From: Agromyces seonyuensis
GTDB taxonomy: Bacteria > Actinomycetota > Actinomycetes > Actinomycetales > Microbacteriaceae
DNA length: 32,038 bases
Direction: 5' to 3'
Assembly: GCF_009789225.1 (NCBI RefSeq)
Contig: NZ_WSTA01000043.1
Coordinates: 1-32,038, forward strand
The notes under the pieces are model-generated. The model saw only the letters and a program-made list of their open reading frames with translations. It did no database searches and was not told the DNA's origin. Shown here piece after piece: positions 7,823 to 19,000 of the stretch (positions are counted from its first letter, which is position 1; the number at the start of each line of letters is the position of its first letter). Both the position numbers and the translations under genes were made by a program.

Positions 7823-7938
7823 CGGAAGATGATGGGGCGGGGATGGGCGCCGGATCCCGCCCGGCATCCTGGACGGCGGGGGCGTGGCGTGGCTACCGTG
7901 GGGCACTCAAGGGGATCAGCGCGAGCGAAGGGATTCGC

Positions 7939-9846
7939 ATGTCGAACCGCACGGAGACCCGTTCGTCGCTGCCCATGCCGGAACGGCGGCCCGAGAGCGG
8001 CGGGCGCCGAGCGCGCCCCGCACGACCGAAGCGCGCCTCGATCGCCGCCTGGGTGCAAGGGCTCGGTCGCAACCGGGCGGGCGCGATCCTGCTGCTCGCC
8101 GCGACGGTCATCGCGATCATCTGGGCGAACGTCGGCGGCGACGCCTACGACCACTTCTGGGAGACCGAGCTGACCATCGGCGTCGCCGACTTCCAGCTCC
8201 ACTTCTCGTTGCACGCGCTGGTCAACGACGCGCTCATGGCACTGTTCTTCTTCACGGTCGGGCTCGAGGTGCGCCGCGAGTTCTCGATCGGCGAGCTCAC
8301 GAGCTGGCGGCGCGCGATGGTGCCGGTGTTCGCGGCGGTCGCCGGGCTCGCCGTGCCCGCACTGCTCTACGTGCTCGTCGCGATGGGCAGCGGCTACGAG
8401 CACGCCTGGGGAATCGTGATCTCGACCGACACGGCGTTCCTCGTCGGCGCACTCGCGCTCGTCGGGCCCAGAGTGCCGGGCCGCCTGCGGGTCTTCCTGC
8501 TCGCACTCGCCGTCGTCGACGACATCGGGGCACTGTCGATCATCGCGTTCGTCTACACCGAGGACTTCAACCCGCTGCCCCTGCTCCTGGCCGCGATCGG
8601 GCTCGCGGGGGTCTACTTCACGCGCTACCTCCCCACCTCGCGCGGCCCCGTCTACGCGACGCTCGCCATCGCCGTCTGGCTGTGCTTCCTCGCCTCCGGC
8701 GTGCATCCGACCCTTGCGGGCGTCGCGATCGCGCTGCTCATCCCCGTCTACCGGCCGAATCGGCGCGACGTCGAGCACGCGCTCGAGCTCGCGCGCACGT
8801 TCCGGCAGTCGCCGAACACCGAGTACGCGCGCCAGGCGGCGAACAGCCTGCGCGAGTCGATCTCGATCAACGAGCGGCTGCAGAGCGCGTGGGACCCCTA
8901 CATCGCCTACGTCGTGCTGCCGCTGTTCGCGCTCGCGAACGCCGGGGTGAAGCTCAACGGCGAGATCCTGGCGGGTGCGGCCGGCTCCGCCGTGACGTGG
9001 GGCATCGTGATCGGCCTCGTCGTCGGCAAGTTCGTCGGCGTCTGGGGTGCGAGCGGGCTCATGCGCGCGTTCAAGGTCGGCGAGTTCGGGCCGGGGCTGA
9101 CACCCAGCCGGATGGCGGGCGGCGCCGCACTCTGCGGCATCGGGTTCACGATCTCGCTCTTCATCGTCGACCTCGCGATCGACGACGAGAACGTGCAGAA
9201 CGAGGCGCGGGTCGGCGTGCTCGCGGCCTCCCTCATCGCGTTCGTCGTCGCGACGATCATCTTCCGCATCTCCGACGCCCGCACGCCCATGGCGCGGAGC
9301 GGCGAGACCCTCCAGCGCCCGGTCGACCCGAAGCGCGACCACGTGTTCGGATCGCTCGACGCCCCCTACGAGATCGTCGAGTACGGCGACTTCCAGTGCC
9401 CGTTCTGCCTCAAGGCCTCCGGCTCCATCCAGGAGGTGCACGACGTGCTCGGCGATCAGCTCCGCTACGTCTGGCGGCACGCGCCGCTCGTGTCGGTGCA
9501 TCCGAACGCGCTCGCCGCGTCCGAAGCGGCCGAGGCCGCGGCGCGGCAGGGCAAGTTCTTCGAGATGGAGCGAGCGCTCTTCGCCGACCAGGATCATCAG
9601 ATGCCGGGCGACATCATGCACCGCGCGGCGGAGATCGGCCTCGACGTCGACCGCTTCGAGCACGACCTCATGAGCCCCGAAGTCGCCGGCCGCGTCCGCG
9701 ACGACGTGCTCGACGCGGAGGCGATGGACATCACCTCGACGCCGACGCTCTTCGTGAACGGCAAGCGGCTGCACGGACCGTTCGACGCCCGCTCGCTGAT
9801 CCGGGCGCTCGGCGCCGAGGACGAGCCCGGGCGCGAGTCGTCCTGA
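7939..9846 (+). CDS. nhaA: NhaA Na+/H+ antiporter fused to a DsbA-like thioredoxin domain
   Basis: A 635-residue two-domain protein. Residues about 45-430 are a complete NhaA with Asp164 in STDTAF and the pair Asp194-Asp195 in VVDDIGA, matching E. coli Asp133, Asp163 and Asp164, the Na+/H+ exchange residues. Residues about 445-620 form a DsbA/thioredoxin_4 domain with CPFC (487-490) after EYGDFQ and a TPT cis-proline loop at Pro602, so it should be redox active. E. coli NhaA has 388 residues, so the extra domain explains the length. This fusion is known in actinobacteria, and its purpose is unclear. The ATG at 7939 has GAAGGGA upstream. An open frame extends further upstream but crosses the hairpin and lacks NhaA homology. 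Confidence 0.93.
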   Translation: MSNRTETRSSLPMPERRPESGGRRARPARPKRASIAAWVQGLGRNRAGAILLLAATVIAIIWANVGGDAYDHFWETELTIGVADFQLHFSLHALVNDALMALFFFTVGLEVRREFSIGELTSWRRAMVPVFAAVAGLAVPALLYVLVAMGSGYEHAWGIVISTDTAFLVGALALVGPRVPGRLRVFLLALAVVDDIGALSIIAFVYTEDFNPLPLLLAAIGLAGVYFTRYLPTSRGPVYATLAIAVWLCFLASGVHPTLAGVAIALLIPVYRPNRRDVEHALELARTFRQSPNTEYARQAANSLRESISINERLQSAWDPYIAYVVLPLFALANAGVKLNGEILAGAAGSAVTWGIVIGLVVGKFVGVWGASGLMRAFKVGEFGPGLTPSRMAGGAALCGIGFTISLFIVDLAIDDENVQNEARVGVLAASLIAFVVATIIFRISDARTPMARSGETLQRPVDPKRDHVFGSLDAPYEIVEYGDFQCPFCLKASGSIQEVHDVLGDQLRYVWRHAPLVSVHPNALAASEAAEAAARQGKFFEMERALFADQDHQMPGDIMHRAAEIGLDVDRFEHDLMSPEVAGRVRDDVLDAEAMDITSTPTLFVNGKRLHGPFDARSLIRALGAEDEPGRESS

Positions 9847-9927
9847 TCGGGATCGCACGATTCCGCCCCGGGCGGAGCGAGGCGCGCGCCCCGCGTCGGC
9901 AGCACGGAATGGAACGGAGAAGCGGGG

Positions 9928-10701
9928 ATGGAACTCGGTCTGGCTGGGCGAACGGCGTTGGTCACGGGCGCGGGGCGGGGCATCGGCCTCGCGATCGTCG
10001 AGGCGTTCGTCGCCGAAGGGGCGCGGGTGGTCGCCGTCTCGCGGCGCGCGACGCCGCGGATCGAGGAGCTCGTCGCGGCGGGCTCGGTGCGCTTCGTCGC
10101 GCTCGACCTGACCGACGCGGACGCCGGGGAGCGGCTCGCGGCGGCTGCGGGCGACGTGGTCGACGTGCTCGTCAACAACGCGGGCACCGCGCCGGCCCGG
10201 CCGGACGGCTTCGCGTCGATCACCGATGCGGACTGGGCGACGACGATGGCGTCGAACCTGTTCTCGGCCGTGCGCGTCACGCGTGCGCTGCTGCCGAAGC
10301 TCGGCGCCGGTGCGGCGATCGTGAACGTCGTCTCCGAGAACGCGCAGCTCGCCGACCCGCTCGTGATGGATTACAGCGCCGCGAAGGCCGCGGAGCTCTC
10401 GTTCACGAAGAGCCTGTCGAAGGAGCTCGGGCCGCGAGGCATCCGCGTCAACGCCGTGAGCCCCGGTCCCGTCGCGACGGACCTCTGGATCGGCGCCGGC
10501 GGGGTGGCCGACACGGTCTCCTCAGCCGGAGGCGGCGATCCGGCAGCGGTCGTCGCCGGCGCGGAGCAGGCGATGCCGACGGGACGGTTCACGCAGCCCG
10601 CCGAAGTCGCGAACGTCGTCGTCGCGCTCGCGAGCCCGGCGTTCGGCAACGTCACCGGCAGCGAGCTCGTGATCGACGGCGGGATGCGCCCGACGATGTG
10701 A
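9928..10701 (+). CDS. Short-chain dehydrogenase/reductase (classical SDR)
   Basis: A 257-residue cytoplasmic NAD(P)-dependent oxidoreductase with a Rossmann fold. The cofactor motif TGAGRGIG is at 13-20, NNAG at 83-86, and the catalytic set Asn110, Ser136, Tyr149 and Lys153 (YSAAK) is complete. The C-terminal GSELVIDGGMRP is typical of FabG-like SDRs. The ATG at 9928 is preceded by ggaacggaga. The stop lies 19 nt from the convergent ABC permease stop. The substrate cannot be predicted; FabG itself is unlikely since no fatty-acid genes are near. Confidence 0.88.
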   Translation: MELGLAGRTALVTGAGRGIGLAIVEAFVAEGARVVAVSRRATPRIEELVAAGSVRFVALDLTDADAGERLAAAAGDVVDVLVNNAGTAPARPDGFASITDADWATTMASNLFSAVRVTRALLPKLGAGAAIVNVVSENAQLADPLVMDYSAAKAAELSFTKSLSKELGPRGIRVNAVSPGPVATDLWIGAGGVADTVSSAGGGDPAAVVAGAEQAMPTGRFTQPAEVANVVVALASPAFGNVTGSELVIDGGMRPTM

Positions 10702-10720
10702 GGAGCATCCGCTCGAGGGC

Positions 10721-11641
10721 TCACGCCCAGCGGCGGATCGCCCACTTCTCGAAGACGCCGACGAGGGCGTCAGTGACCTTGCCGAGCACGGCGAGCAGGA
10801 TGATCGCGAGGAAGATGCGGTCGATGCGGCCGTTGTTGCCCGAGTCGACGAGCAGGAAGCCGAGGCCCATCGAGCTCGCGATGAGCTCGGCGGCGACGAG
10901 GAAGAGCCACGCCTGCGCGAGCGCGAGCCGCAGGGCCGAGATCACCGAGGGCACGACGGCGGGCAGCTGCACGGTCGTGAAGAGCCGCAGGCCGGTGAGG
11001 CCGAAGGTGCGGCCCGCCTCGAGCAGCTGGCGGTCGACGTGCCGCAGCGCCGCGGCGACGATCGTGTAGACGGGGAAGAACGCGCCGATCGCGATGAGGA
11101 TGATCTTCGATTCCTCGCCGATCTTGAACCACAGGATCAGGAGCGGCACCCACGCGAGCGAGGGCACGGCGCGGATCGCGCCGAGCGTGGGGGAGAGCAG
11201 GATGTCGCCGAGCTTCGAGAGCCCGACGACGGCGCCGATCGCGAGGCCGAAGGCGGCGCCGAACGCGAAGCCGATGAAGACGCGCTGCGTCGAGATCGCG
11301 ACGTAGAGGCCGAGCAGGCCGCGCTGGGCGAGGTCGACCGAGGCGAGCCACACCATCTCGGGGCTCGGCAGCATCGACACGGGCACGGCGCCGGAGGTTG
11401 AGACGACCTGCCACGTGACGAGCAGGACGATGGGGATGAGGGCGCCGCCGAGGATGCGGAACCAGCGCCGGTCGACGAGCCGGCGCGGTGCGCCGCCCGT
11501 CGGCGGGGTGACGGATGCCTCGCGCCCCGCGCCGCGGCCGGCGGCCACGGACGTCACCGGTCCGTTGGCGGCGACGCGGATCTCGTCGCCGTCGTGGATC
11601 GCGGCGCCGGTGGAGAGGTGGGGCTGCGAGGCATCCGTCAT
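10721..11641 (-). CDS. ABC transporter permease, sulfonate/taurine/nitrate type (SsuC-like)
   Basis: A 306-residue inner-membrane subunit of an ABC importer. A long hydrophilic N-terminus (about 60 residues) precedes six predicted helices. The cytoplasmic EAA loop is seen as EAGRTFGLTGLRLFTTVQLP, the site that contacts the ATPase. The sequence pattern (MLPSPEMVW, LGAIRAVPSLAWVPLLILWF) is typical of the SsuC/TauC group. The ATG at 11641 follows the lipoprotein stop by only 5 nt, and its ribosome binding site GAGGAG lies in the last codons of that gene, so translation is likely coupled. The matching ATPase gene is 11 kb away at 22537-23421. Substrate by family: an organosulfonate or similar. 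Confidence 0.87.
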   Translation of the reverse strand: MTDASQPHLSTGAAIHDGDEIRVAANGPVTSVAAGRGAGREASVTPPTGGAPRRLVDRRWFRILGGALIPIVLLVTWQVVSTSGAVPVSMLPSPEMVWLASVDLAQRGLLGLYVAISTQRVFIGFAFGAAFGLAIGAVVGLSKLGDILLSPTLGAIRAVPSLAWVPLLILWFKIGEESKIILIAIGAFFPVYTIVAAALRHVDRQLLEAGRTFGLTGLRLFTTVQLPAVVPSVISALRLALAQAWLFLVAAELIASSMGLGFLLVDSGNNGRIDRIFLAIILLAVLGKVTDALVGVFEKWAIRRWA

Positions 11642-11646
11642 GTTCG

Positions 11647-12687
11647 TCACTCCTCGAAGCGGCCCGGGTCGGCGGCGGTCGCGAACTCGTCGTTCACGAT
11701 CGTGGCGAGCGCGTCGTCGACCTGCTCCTGAGAGGCGACGTCGCCGAGCTCGACGAAGGTCGGGCCGATCTTCTCGAGGACGGCGACCTGGTCGTCGCCG
11801 GGGATGCCGGAGACGTCGAGGTTCGAGCGCTCGGTGATGACCTTGGTGGCGACGGCCTCGTCGAGACCGGCGACCTCGGCGAGGATCGCCGCGGTCTCCT
11901 CGGGGTTCTCCTGCGCCCACTCGCGAGCGTGCTCGTACGCGTCGACGACGGCCTGGGCGACCTCGGGCTTGTTCTCGATGAAGTCCTCGGTGGCGTTGAG
12001 GAAGCCGTAGGAGTTGAAGTCGACGTTGCGGTAGAAGAGCGTCGCGCCCGACTCCTCGGCGCCGGCCATGATCGGGTCGAGGCCCGCCCAGGCGTCGACG
12101 GAGCCGTTCTGGAGGGCGGCCCAGCCGTCGGCGTGCTGGAGGTTCTGCACGGTGATCTCGCTCGGGTCGACGCCCTCGGCTTCGAGCGACTGGAGGAGGA
12201 AGAAGTAGGGATCGGTGCCCTTGGTGGCGGCGACCTGCTTGCCCTTGAGGTCTTCGACCGACTCGACGCCGGTGCCGTCGACGGTCACGAGAGCGGACCA
12301 CTCGGGCTGCGAGTAGATGTCGATGACCTGGATGGGCGAGCCGTTCGAGCGCGCGAGGAGCGCGGCGGAGCCGGCCGTGGAGCCGACCTCGATCGCGCCG
12401 GCGCGCAGCGCCTCGTTGGCCTTGTTGGAGCCCGCGGACTGGGTCCACGTGACGTCGAGGCCGAGGTCCTCGAGCCAGCCCTGGTCCTTGATGACGAGGG
12501 AGAGCGGGTTGTAGGTCGCGAAGTCGATCGAGAGCGTCTGGCCTTCGAGCGAGACGGCCTCGCCGCTCGCGGGGGCGTCGGCCTCGGCGGCGGGGGCGCC
12601 TTCGCCCGCGACGCAGCCCGTGAGGGTGAGCGCGAAGGCGGCGGTCGCCGCGGCGACGGCGGCGATGCGGGTGGTGCGTCGGAACAT
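11647..12687 (-). CDS. ABC transporter substrate-binding lipoprotein (SsuA/NMT1-like)
   Basis: A 346-residue extracytoplasmic solute-binding protein. The N-terminus has MFRRTT, a hydrophobic stretch and the lipobox LTGC with Cys25 as the lipid-modified residue, then an Ala/Glu-rich spacer. The mature part shows the SsuA/NMT1 pattern, with an early SIDFATYNPLSLVIKDQGWLE segment and KGKQVAATKGTDPYFFL near the middle. The ATG at 12687 with GAGAGG upstream was chosen because it begins the signal peptide; a longer frame adds 76 residues without homology. First gene of a two-gene unit with the permease. By family it captures aliphatic sulfonates, taurine or a related compound; the ligand is not determinable here. 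Confidence 0.9.
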   Translation of the reverse strand: MFRRTTRIAAVAAATAAFALTLTGCVAGEGAPAAEADAPASGEAVSLEGQTLSIDFATYNPLSLVIKDQGWLEDLGLDVTWTQSAGSNKANEALRAGAIEVGSTAGSAALLARSNGSPIQVIDIYSQPEWSALVTVDGTGVESVEDLKGKQVAATKGTDPYFFLLQSLEAEGVDPSEITVQNLQHADGWAALQNGSVDAWAGLDPIMAGAEESGATLFYRNVDFNSYGFLNATEDFIENKPEVAQAVVDAYEHAREWAQENPEETAAILAEVAGLDEAVATKVITERSNLDVSGIPGDDQVAVLEKIGPTFVELGDVASQEQVDDALATIVNDEFATAADPGRFEE

Positions 12688-13025
12688 GGGATGCCTCTCG
12701 GGACGGATGCGTCGGGGGACCGGTGCTGGTGGACCGCAGCCGGCCGGACTGCTGCTGCCGGTTCTGGTGCGGTGGTGCTCGACGGTACCGAGCGGCGGCC
12801 GAGGTGTCAGTTCGGGCCGATACAGGGGGTAACACTGGCGGCCGAAGGGCCGGTCGGCACTGGAATCGCACTGGGAGCGCCCCCAGTCCGGGGGCATTCC
12901 GTGAGGATCGGTCATTCGGCCCGGTTCCGCCGTGCTCTACTGGGCTTCGGGGTGCATCGCGGCTCTCCTGTTCCCGTTACCGCTCACAGGGCCGCCGAGG
13001 CCCTGCGTCACGCTCAGAGGTGCCC
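12688..13025. other. Gene-free divergent promoter region
   Basis: 338 bp between the divergent lipoprotein and pectin methylesterase genes. It must hold the promoters of both, but I found no convincing -35/-10 pair. Visible features are an inverted repeat GCCCCC-agtcc-GGGGGC at 12879-12895, which overlaps a second possible stem (CTGGG/CCCAG), and a gggggtaac stretch near 12826. No coding region is supported. Confidence 0.6.
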
Positions 13026-16000
13026 GTGCCTGCATCCCTTCTCCGTCGTTCGCGCGCGCTCGTCGCCGCGACCGTCTTCGCGCTCGCCCTCGGCCTGGGG
13101 GTGACGGCGACCGCTCCGGCGTACGCCGCGGACACCACCGCGCCGAGCAAGCCGAGCAGCCTCACGGCCGCCTTCTACGGCGGCCTCGGCACCGTGCTCT
13201 CGTGGGGCAAGGTCTCCGCGAGCGATCTCGCCGAGTACCGGGTCTACCGCTCGACCTCCTCGTCGATGACGACGTCGAACAGCACGCTCGTCACCACGAC
13301 GACGGCGCTGAAGATCACCGACGCGGGCGCGGTGGCGGGCACGAAGTACTGGTACGCCGTGGCGAGCGTCGACACGTCCGGCAACGCGTCGGGCCTCTCG
13401 AGCACGAAGTCGATCACGGCGACCGACGCGGCCAAGCCCTCGACCCCGTCCTCCCTCAAGGCGACCGCAGGCACGGCGGGCATCGCGCTGGACTGGAAGG
13501 ACAACTCGGAGCTCGACCTCGCGGGCTACACGGTGAGCCGCGGCACCTCCTCGAGCGGCCCCTGGACCGTCGTCTCCTCGCTCTCGGTGAACTCGGCGTA
13601 CACCGACACGACCGCGCCGGTCGGCGTGAAGTCCTACTACCGCGTCACCGCGCGCGATCTCACGGGCAACCTGTCGGGCTACGCCTCCGCCAACGCGACG
13701 CGCACCGGCACGCTGCCGCCCGCCCAGGCCCCGGGCGCCCCGACCGGCTTCGCCGCGAAGCTCTCCTCGAACGTCCCCGTCCTCTCGTGGGGCGCGGCGA
13801 CGGGCGCGACCTCCTACACGCTCTCCCGCGCGACGTCGCCCGAGGGACCCTTCACCACGGTCGCATCCGGCCTGACCGGCACGTCGTACACCGACGGCGC
13901 CGCCCCGGCCCGCGCGACCGCCTACTACTCGCTCGTCGCGGTCAACGCGGTCGGCGCCTCGACCGCCGTGACCGCCTCCATCGAGGTGCCCGGCGACACC
14001 ACCCCGCCCGCGAACCCGCGCAGCCCGAAGGCGACCGTCATCGTCGCCGGCGGCATTGGCGTCTCGTGGGCCGCGAACACCGAGAAGGATCTCGCCGGGT
14101 ACCTCGTGCTGAAGCGCGACAAGGAGCGCGGCGGCTACTTCCCCTACCTCGGCACCGCCGAGGCGCCCTACCCCCTCACCTCCTTCACCGACCCGACCGT
14201 CATCGAGGGCACCGTCGGCTACTTCCGCATCGAAGCGGTGGATGCCAGCGGCAACGTCTCCGAGGGGTACGTCGCCGTCACGGCGAACCACCCGAACGTC
14301 AAGCCCGCGACTCCGTCGTCGCTCAAGGTGACGCAGGACCCGATCGCCGGCCTCGCCCTCGCCTGGAAGGCCCCCGCCGACCTCGACCTCGCCGGCTACA
14401 CCGTCTACCGTTCGACCGGTTCGACGAACGCGTGGGCGCTGCTCGACAACATCGTGCTCGGCACCGGTCCGGCGACGCCCGCGTACCGCGACACCAGCGC
14501 GCCGAAGGGCGTCGTGTCCTACTACCGCGTCGTCGCCGTCGACGCGGTCGGCAACGTCTCGTCGTACTCCTCGACCGTCTCGGGCACCTCGCTCACGACG
14601 CCCATCCCGATCGTCTACGAGGAGACCGTGCTGACGGTCGGCGCTGACAAGCAGTTCCAGACCATCGGGGCGGCCCTCGCCGAGATCCCGCGCAACAACC
14701 TGCGCCGCTACCGCATCGACGTCGACCCGGGCACGTACGACGAGGTCGTCCGCATCCGCTCCGGCTACGTCACCGTGCACGGCACCGGCGCGAGCCCCGC
14801 CGACACGGTCATCGCCTCCGCGCAGGCCTCTGGGTCGCCCGACCCCGCCGAGCCCGGCGAGACGCTCGGCACCGCCGGCAGTGCCGTCGTGCGCATCGAC
14901 GACACCGCGAACGACGTGACGCTGCGCAACCTCACGGTCGCCAACACGTTCGACGAGGCCGCGCACCCCGAGATCGAGAGCCAGCAGGCCGTCGCGCTCC
15001 GCGTCGAGGGCGACCGCTTCGTCGGCGACACGATCCGCCTGATCGGCAACCAGGACACCCTGCTCGCCGACACCCCGCGCCCGACCGCGCGCGTGCGCCA
15101 GTACTACGTCGACAGCTACATCGAGGGCGACGTCGACTTCGTCTTCGGCGCCGCGAACGCCGTGTTCGACCGCGTGACGTTCCGCGCGCTCGACCGCTCC
15201 AAGGCCAACAACGGCTACGTCACCGCCGCCTCGAGCGACGAGGGCAGCAAGTACGGGTTCCTCATCTGGGACTCCAAGATCGTCAGCGACGCGGCGGACG
15301 GCACCGTCAACCTCGGCCGCCCGTGGCACCCGTCGGCCGACCCCGACGCCCAGGGCTCCGTCGTCGTCATGCACACGTGGCTCCCGTCGGCCATCGACAC
15401 GGCCGCGCCGTGGGACGAGATGAGCAGCCGCAACTCCGCCGGCGAATCCGTGCTCTTCCCATGGACCACGGGCCGCTTCTTCGAGTACGGCAACGTCGGC
15501 CCCGGCGCCGCCGTGAACGAACTGCGCCCGCAGCTCGCCGAGAAGGAGGCCGCGAAGCTCACGCCCGCCGTGCAGCTCGCCGGCTCCGACGGCTGGAACC
15601 CCGTGGTCGCCGCCGCCGACGTCGCCCCGGCGACCCCGACCGGCCTCGTCGCCGCGACCGACACGCGCCTCGTGAACCTCGCCTGGGCCGACGACGAGTC
15701 GGCCGCCGTGGTCGGCTGGAACGTCTACCGCGCCGACGGCGACGGCGCTTTCGCGAAGATCGCGTCGACGGATGCCGCGGAGTACGCGGACTCGACCGTC
15801 GCCACGGGCGGCGCCTACCGCTACCTCGTGACGGCTGCGACGCGCTCCGGCCTCGAGTCGGCCCCGAGCGGCGAACTCGCCGTGACGGTGGCCGTCGCCG
15901 AGCACGCCGCCGACTTCATCGTCGACCCGGCCGCAGCCCCGTCGGCGACGACCTTCCCGACGCTCGCCGCGGCCCTCGCCGCCGTGCCCGCCGGCACGAG

Positions 16001-19000
16001 CGTCGACCCGACCGTCATCGAGCTCGTCCCCGGCCGCTACGCGGGCGAATACGTCACCGTGACGAAGCCGAACACGATCATCCGCGGCGCGGGCTCCGAC
16101 GCCTCGGCCGTCGTCATCACGGGCGACCGCGCGTCGGGCACGCCGACCGGCGAGGTCGTCGACGGCGTCGCGCAGACCTACGGCACCTCGGGCAGCGCCT
16201 CGATGGTCATCACGGCCAACGACGTGACGCTCGAGGGCCTCACGGTCGAGAACGCGTACGTCGAGGGCACCTACTCGAACGGCCAGGCCGTCGCGCTCCG
16301 CACCACGGGCGACCGGCTCCGGCTCGAGGGCGTGCGCCTCATCGGCAACCAGGACACGTTCTACGCGAACTCCGCCGGCCGCACGGTCGCGGCGCGCGTC
16401 TACGTGCACGACAGCTTCATCGAGGGCGACGTCGACTTCGTCTTCGGCCGCGCGACCGTCGTCATGGATGCCTCGACGCTGCACATCGTCGACCACGGTA
16501 CGAACCCGAACGGCGCCGTGACGGCTGCGAGCACCAACGTCGCGAACCCGTTCGGCTTCCTCATCACGGGCTCGCGCATCATCGGCGACGCCCCCGACGG
16601 CAGCCAGAACCTCGGCCGCCCGTGGCAGCCCGGCATCTCCCAGCCCGACGGCACGTCGGTGCGCGACGTCGACGCGATCGCCCAGGTCGTCGTGCGCGAC
16701 ACCTGGCTCGGCCCGGTCGTCTCGCAGACCGCGTGGGTCGACATGGTCAACTCGGGCGTCAACACGACGTGGCAGAGCGCGCGCTTCGCGGAGTACCGCA
16801 ACGCCGGCCCGGGCGCCGCGCCCGAGTCCGCGACCCGCGCCCAGCTCACCGACGAGGCTGCGGCCGGCTACACGGCCGAGGCCTACCTCGCCGGCGCGGA
16901 CGGCTGGAACCCGGTGTCCGAGCGCGCGACCGACGCGGCACCCGCCGCCGTGGCCGGCCTCACCGCGACCGGCGGCGACCGCCGCATCGGCCTCGACTGG
17001 GCCGACGGCGCCGAGGTCGACGTCGTGGGCTACCGGGTCTACGCGGGCGACACGGCCGACTTCGTCGCCGACGACGCCTCGCTCGTCGCCGAGGTCGCCT
17101 CCTCCGACTTCCTCGAGGAGTTCGAGTCGAACGGTCTCACGCGCTACTACCGCGTCGTCGCCCTCGACCTCGCCGGCAACGCCTCGGCCGCGTCCGACGC
17201 GGTCGGCGCCACGACCGCCGTGCCCCCGCTCGTGGCCGACCTCACGGTCGCCGCGGACGGTACGGGCGACTTCACCACGGTGCAGGCGGCGCTCGCCGCG
17301 ATCCAGGCGGGCACGGCATCCGCACCGAAGGTCGTCGTGGTCGAGCCCGGCACGTACCGCGAGGTCGTCAACTCGGCCAAGCCCTACGTCTGGCTCGTCG
17401 GCGCGACCGGCGACCCGCGCGACGTCGTCATCACGTTCGACAACGCGAACGGCACGGCGGCCTCGGCCGCGACCTGCCCGTTCGTCACGACGACCGCGAC
17501 GTGCGGCACCGGCGGCAGCGCCACCGCGACGTTCAGCGGCGGCGGCGTGCAGGTGCGCGATCTCACCATCGCGAACACCTTCGACCGTGCCGCGAACCCG
17601 ACGATCACGAACACGCAGGCCGTCGCGCTGCGCGCGCTCGGCGACCGCCAGGTGTTCTCGAACGTGCGCCTCCTCGGCCACCAGGACACCCTGAACGCCG
17701 ACGCGAGCGGCAACATCTCGGCCGACGGTTCGGGCTACCCGCGCCAGTACTACGTCGACAGCTTCATCGAGGGCGACGTCGACTTCGTCTTCGGCCGTGC
17801 CAACGCGGTCTTCGAGCGGGTCTCGTTCCACGCGCTGGAGCGCAACGGCGGCGCGGTCTTCGCCCCGTCGACCGCGAGCAAGGCGAAGGGCTACCTCGTC
17901 GTCGACAGCCGCTTCACGAGCGACGGCGACGGCTTCGCCCTCGGCCGCCCGTGGCGCGGCTGGAGCGACGGCGGCAACGACGACTCGCGCGGCCAGGTCG
18001 TCATCCGCGACTCGGCGATCGGCGCCGGGTTCGTCACCGCCCACCCGTGGATCGACATGTCGCCGCTCGTGTGGACCGACGGCCGCTTCGCGGAGTACCG
18101 CAACACCGGTGCCGGCGTCGCCGCCTCGGCGGACCGCCCGCAGTTGACCGCCGAGCAGACCGAGTCGGCGACGCCGCAGGCGTGGCTGGCCGGTTCCGAC
18201 GGCTGGGCGCCGTTCCTGCCCGCGGATGCCACCGCGCCGCGCACCCCGTCGGGCCTGACGGCCTCGGCGGCGAGCGGCAAGGTCTCCCTCGCCTGGGACG
18301 GCGCGACCGAGTCCGACGTCGTCGGCTACCGCGTCTACCGCGACGGTGCGCTGCTGACGACGACGGAGGCCGCGCGCTTCGCCGACGAGACCGTCATCGA
18401 CGGCAACGCCTACGCGTACGCCGTGCAGGCCGTCGACCGCGCGGGCCGCGCCTCGGCGATCAGCTCCTCGGTGAGCGCCACGCCGACGCTCCGCGTCGAC
18501 GCGACGGTCGCCGCCGACGGCAGCGGCGATTACACGTCCCTCGCGGCCGCGATCACGGCGGCCTCGACGGGCTGGGTCATCCAGGTCGAGCCGGGCACGT
18601 ACGCCGGCACGACCGTCGTGTCGAAGGCCGTGACGATCGTCGGCACGGGCGACCCGTCGGCGGTCGTGCTCACCAATGCGACGACGACGGCGACGCTCTC
18701 GATCACCGCGGCGGGCGTCACGGTCCGCGGCCTGACGGTCGAGAACGCCTCGGCATCGGGCACCGCCCCGGCGCTCTCGATGACCGCGGACAAGACGCTC
18801 GTGCAGGATGCGGTGATCTCGAGCACCGCCAACCGCACGGTCTTCGCCGACACGACGTCGAACCTCACCGCGGCCCGCCAGCTCATCACCGGCTCGACGA
18901 TCATCGGCGGCAACGACGTCTTCCTCGGCCGCGCGACGCTCGTCGTGCACGACAGCGTCATCCGACCGCGCACCAACGGCACCGTGCTGACGCCGTCGAC

